Of a stretch of 50,345 nucleotides of DNA, positions 49,007-50,345 are shown in pieces. The notes below the pieces were generated by a model. The model made no database searches, was not told the origin of the DNA, and worked only from the letters and a program-made list of their open reading frames with translations. Origin of the DNA: Bacillus sp. (in: firmicutes) (lineage in GTDB: Bacteria; Bacillota; Bacilli; Bacillales; Bacillaceae). The translations under genes were made by a program, and so were the position numbers. The stretch is taken from NCBI GenBank assembly GCA_031180405.1, contig JAPSLU010000013.1, positions 1 through 50,345 of the forward strand, written 5' to 3'. Position 1 is the first letter of the stretch. Every line of letters begins with the position of its first letter.

Positions 49007-50345
49007 TTAAACCGGCACAGCAACAAAAAATTCATTATATAGTGCTTCAACAGCTCTCTTCTCTTGAGGCTCTTTCACACCAAACATCATGCTAACCTCT
49101 GAAGATCCTTGATTTATCATTTCAATATTTACTCCAGCATACGCAAGAGCTTTCGCTGCGCGAGCTGTAGTTCCTACATTGTGACGCATACCTTCGCCAA
49201 CAACCATGATTAACACAAGATTATGCTCGATGATAACCTCATCTGCATGTAACTCTGTCATAATACGGTCTGTTATTTTTGCTTCTAGTGATTTATCCAT
49301 TTGATCTTGTCGTAAAATGACCGTAACATCATCAATACCTGATGGTACGTGCTCGTATGTTAATCCAAAGTCCTCTAAAATTTGTAATAACTTACGGCCG
49401 AATCCAATTTCACGATTCATTAAGTATTTGCTTATATAGATACTGCAAAAGCCTTTATCACTAGCTATACCAATCACAGGTCCATTAGTATTTGATCTTT
49501 CATTTACGATTCTTGTTCCTGGAGCAGAAGGATTATTAGTATTTTTCACATTAACAGGAATACCTGCTCTAAATGCAGGGATTAGTGCTTCATCATGAAA
49601 TACTGAAAACCCTGCATACGATAGCTCACGCATTTCACGGTATGTTAGCTCACTAATTTCCTTAGGATTTTGTACAATTGTCGGATTCACAGAGTATACG
49701 GCGTCCACATCTGTAAAGTTCTCATACAAATCCGCCTTTATCCCATTGGCTAGGATTGATCCTGTAATATCAGATCCACTTCTAGAGAATGTTAAGACCT
49801 CACCTTTTTTGTTATAGCCAAAGAATCCTGGAAAAACAACTATGCCTTCTCTGTCTCTAAGTTTATAAAGGTTCTCATATGATTCAGGAAGCACCTGTGC
49901 ATTTCCTGGCTCATCTGACACAAGTAAACCAGCATCTTTTGGATTCACATATTCTGCATTTAGTCCACTATGTTGAAAATAAGCCGCAATTAGCTTTGCA
50001 TTATTGTCCTCTCCACTGGCCTTTATAGCATCGAGATAGCTATCAGGCTTGCTTTTATCTCCTTCTAATAATACCTTCAAGTCATTTGAAATCGTCTCAA
50101 CAATATCAAAAGGAATGGATAGTTCTTTTACAATGCTTGCATACCGGTCAATAATTGTATCAAAGACTTTGTCAGCATTCTCATTTGCTAAATGCTTTTC
50201 CGCACATTCGATTAAAAAATCCGTTACTTTTATATCATCTGAATATCGTTTCCCTGGCGCAGACACCACTACTATTTTTCTAGTTGGATCTGACACAACA
50301 ATATTCAAGACTTTTGTAAGTTGTTCACCTGACGCTAAAGAGGAA
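49007..50345 (-). CDS. thrD: Aspartate kinase (YclM/ThrD type), 5' end outside the window
   Basis: This enzyme phosphorylates L-aspartate, the first step to lysine, threonine and methionine. The visible 446 codons lack only the first few residues: the frame stays open to the window edge and the edge translates as SSLASGEQLTKV, the end of the KFGGSSLA nucleotide-binding motif. Kinase segments include EDNNAKLIAAYF, FSRSGSDITGSILANG and YENFTDVDAVYS. Two ACT domains follow (from about GIASDKGFCSIYIS, and VIEHNLVLIMVVGEGMRH), giving feedback control. It matches B. subtilis YclM (aspartokinase III) along its length, from memory. The internal TTG at 50308 is not the start. Confidence 0.9.
   Translation of the reverse strand, partial: SSLASGEQLTKVLNIVVSDPTRKIVVVSAPGKRYSDDIKVTDFLIECAEKHLANENADKVFDTIIDRYASIVKELSIPFDIVETISNDLKVLLEGDKSKPDSYLDAIKASGEDNNAKLIAAYFQHSGLNAEYVNPKDAGLLVSDEPGNAQVLPESYENLYKLRDREGIVVFPGFFGYNKKGEVLTFSRSGSDITGSILANGIKADLYENFTDVDAVYSVNPTIVQNPKEISELTYREMRELSYAGFSVFHDEALIPAFRAGIPVNVKNTNNPSAPGTRIVNERSNTNGPVIGIASDKGFCSIYISKYLMNREIGFGRKLLQILEDFGLTYEHVPSGIDDVTVILRQDQMDKSLEAKITDRIMTELHADEVIIEHNLVLIMVVGEGMRHNVGTTARAAKALAYAGVNIEMINQGSSEVSMMFGVKEPQEKRAVEALYNEFFVAVPV

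Overview
The window is chromosomal DNA of an AT-rich, endospore-forming member of the Bacillaceae. The support is a spore-cortex deacetylase (PdaA), a gamma-SASP-like spore protein, strong AGGAGG-type ribosome binding sites, TTG and GTG starts, a textbook sigma-B promoter, a perfect cre site, and gene order that I recall from the Bacillus subtilis yfj/yfk regions. No rRNA, tRNA, CRISPR, phage or intact insertion sequence is visible.

Layout. 1-5.1 kb (minus strand): a secreted charged DUF5667 protein behind a cyclic-di-GMP-I riboswitch, then an RNA uridine methyltransferase, a frameshifted AlkA-type DNA glycosylase and pdaA, in yfjO-yfjP-pdaA order. 5.2-10.8 kb (minus): an RND efflux pump, a 20-bp tandem array, class I fumarase and a small SE1561-family protein. 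10.9-19.9 kb: a yfk-like block with radical-SAM YfkAB, an MscS-type channel, YfkD, a YczE-type membrane protein, a candidate small RNA, OsmC, an MFS transporter, a decayed BH0509-like gene, the yfkJ-I-H stress operon, YfkK, and the DJ-1-like YfkM behind a sigma-B promoter. 20.0-25.6 kb (plus): a five-gene family-5 ABC importer under cre control, probably for oligosaccharides. 25.7-31.8 kb: an alpha/beta hydrolase, a lipoprotein, a DUF1992 protein, an MFS transporter and the ABC-F protein YfmR. 31.9-35.2 kb (plus): a GntR/YtrA-type regulator with its own operator and ABC exporter. 35.4-41.3 kb (minus): a gamma-SASP-like gene, an alanine/glycine symporter and the YfiB/YfiC heterodimeric exporter. 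41.8-44.5 kb (plus): an Fsr-type MFS pump and a coiled-coil/3D-domain cell-wall protein. 44.9-47.4 kb (minus): two paralogous double-MpsC-domain (DUF2294) proteins around an unknown helical protein. 47.4-50.3 kb: two tiny genes, a PfkB sugar kinase and an aspartate kinase that runs off the end.

Most of the region is ordinary Bacillus chromosome: stress functions, transport, central metabolism and envelope maintenance. Convergent gene pairs are separated by strong hairpin terminators, and two families of dispersed non-coding repeats sit in the gaps. The least explained parts are the riboswitch-controlled DUF5667 protein, for which a translational OFF mechanism can be read from the sequence, the MpsC-domain cluster with its terminator-bearing leader, and the orphan RNA at 14.6 kb. 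I did not find a clearly new multi-gene system.
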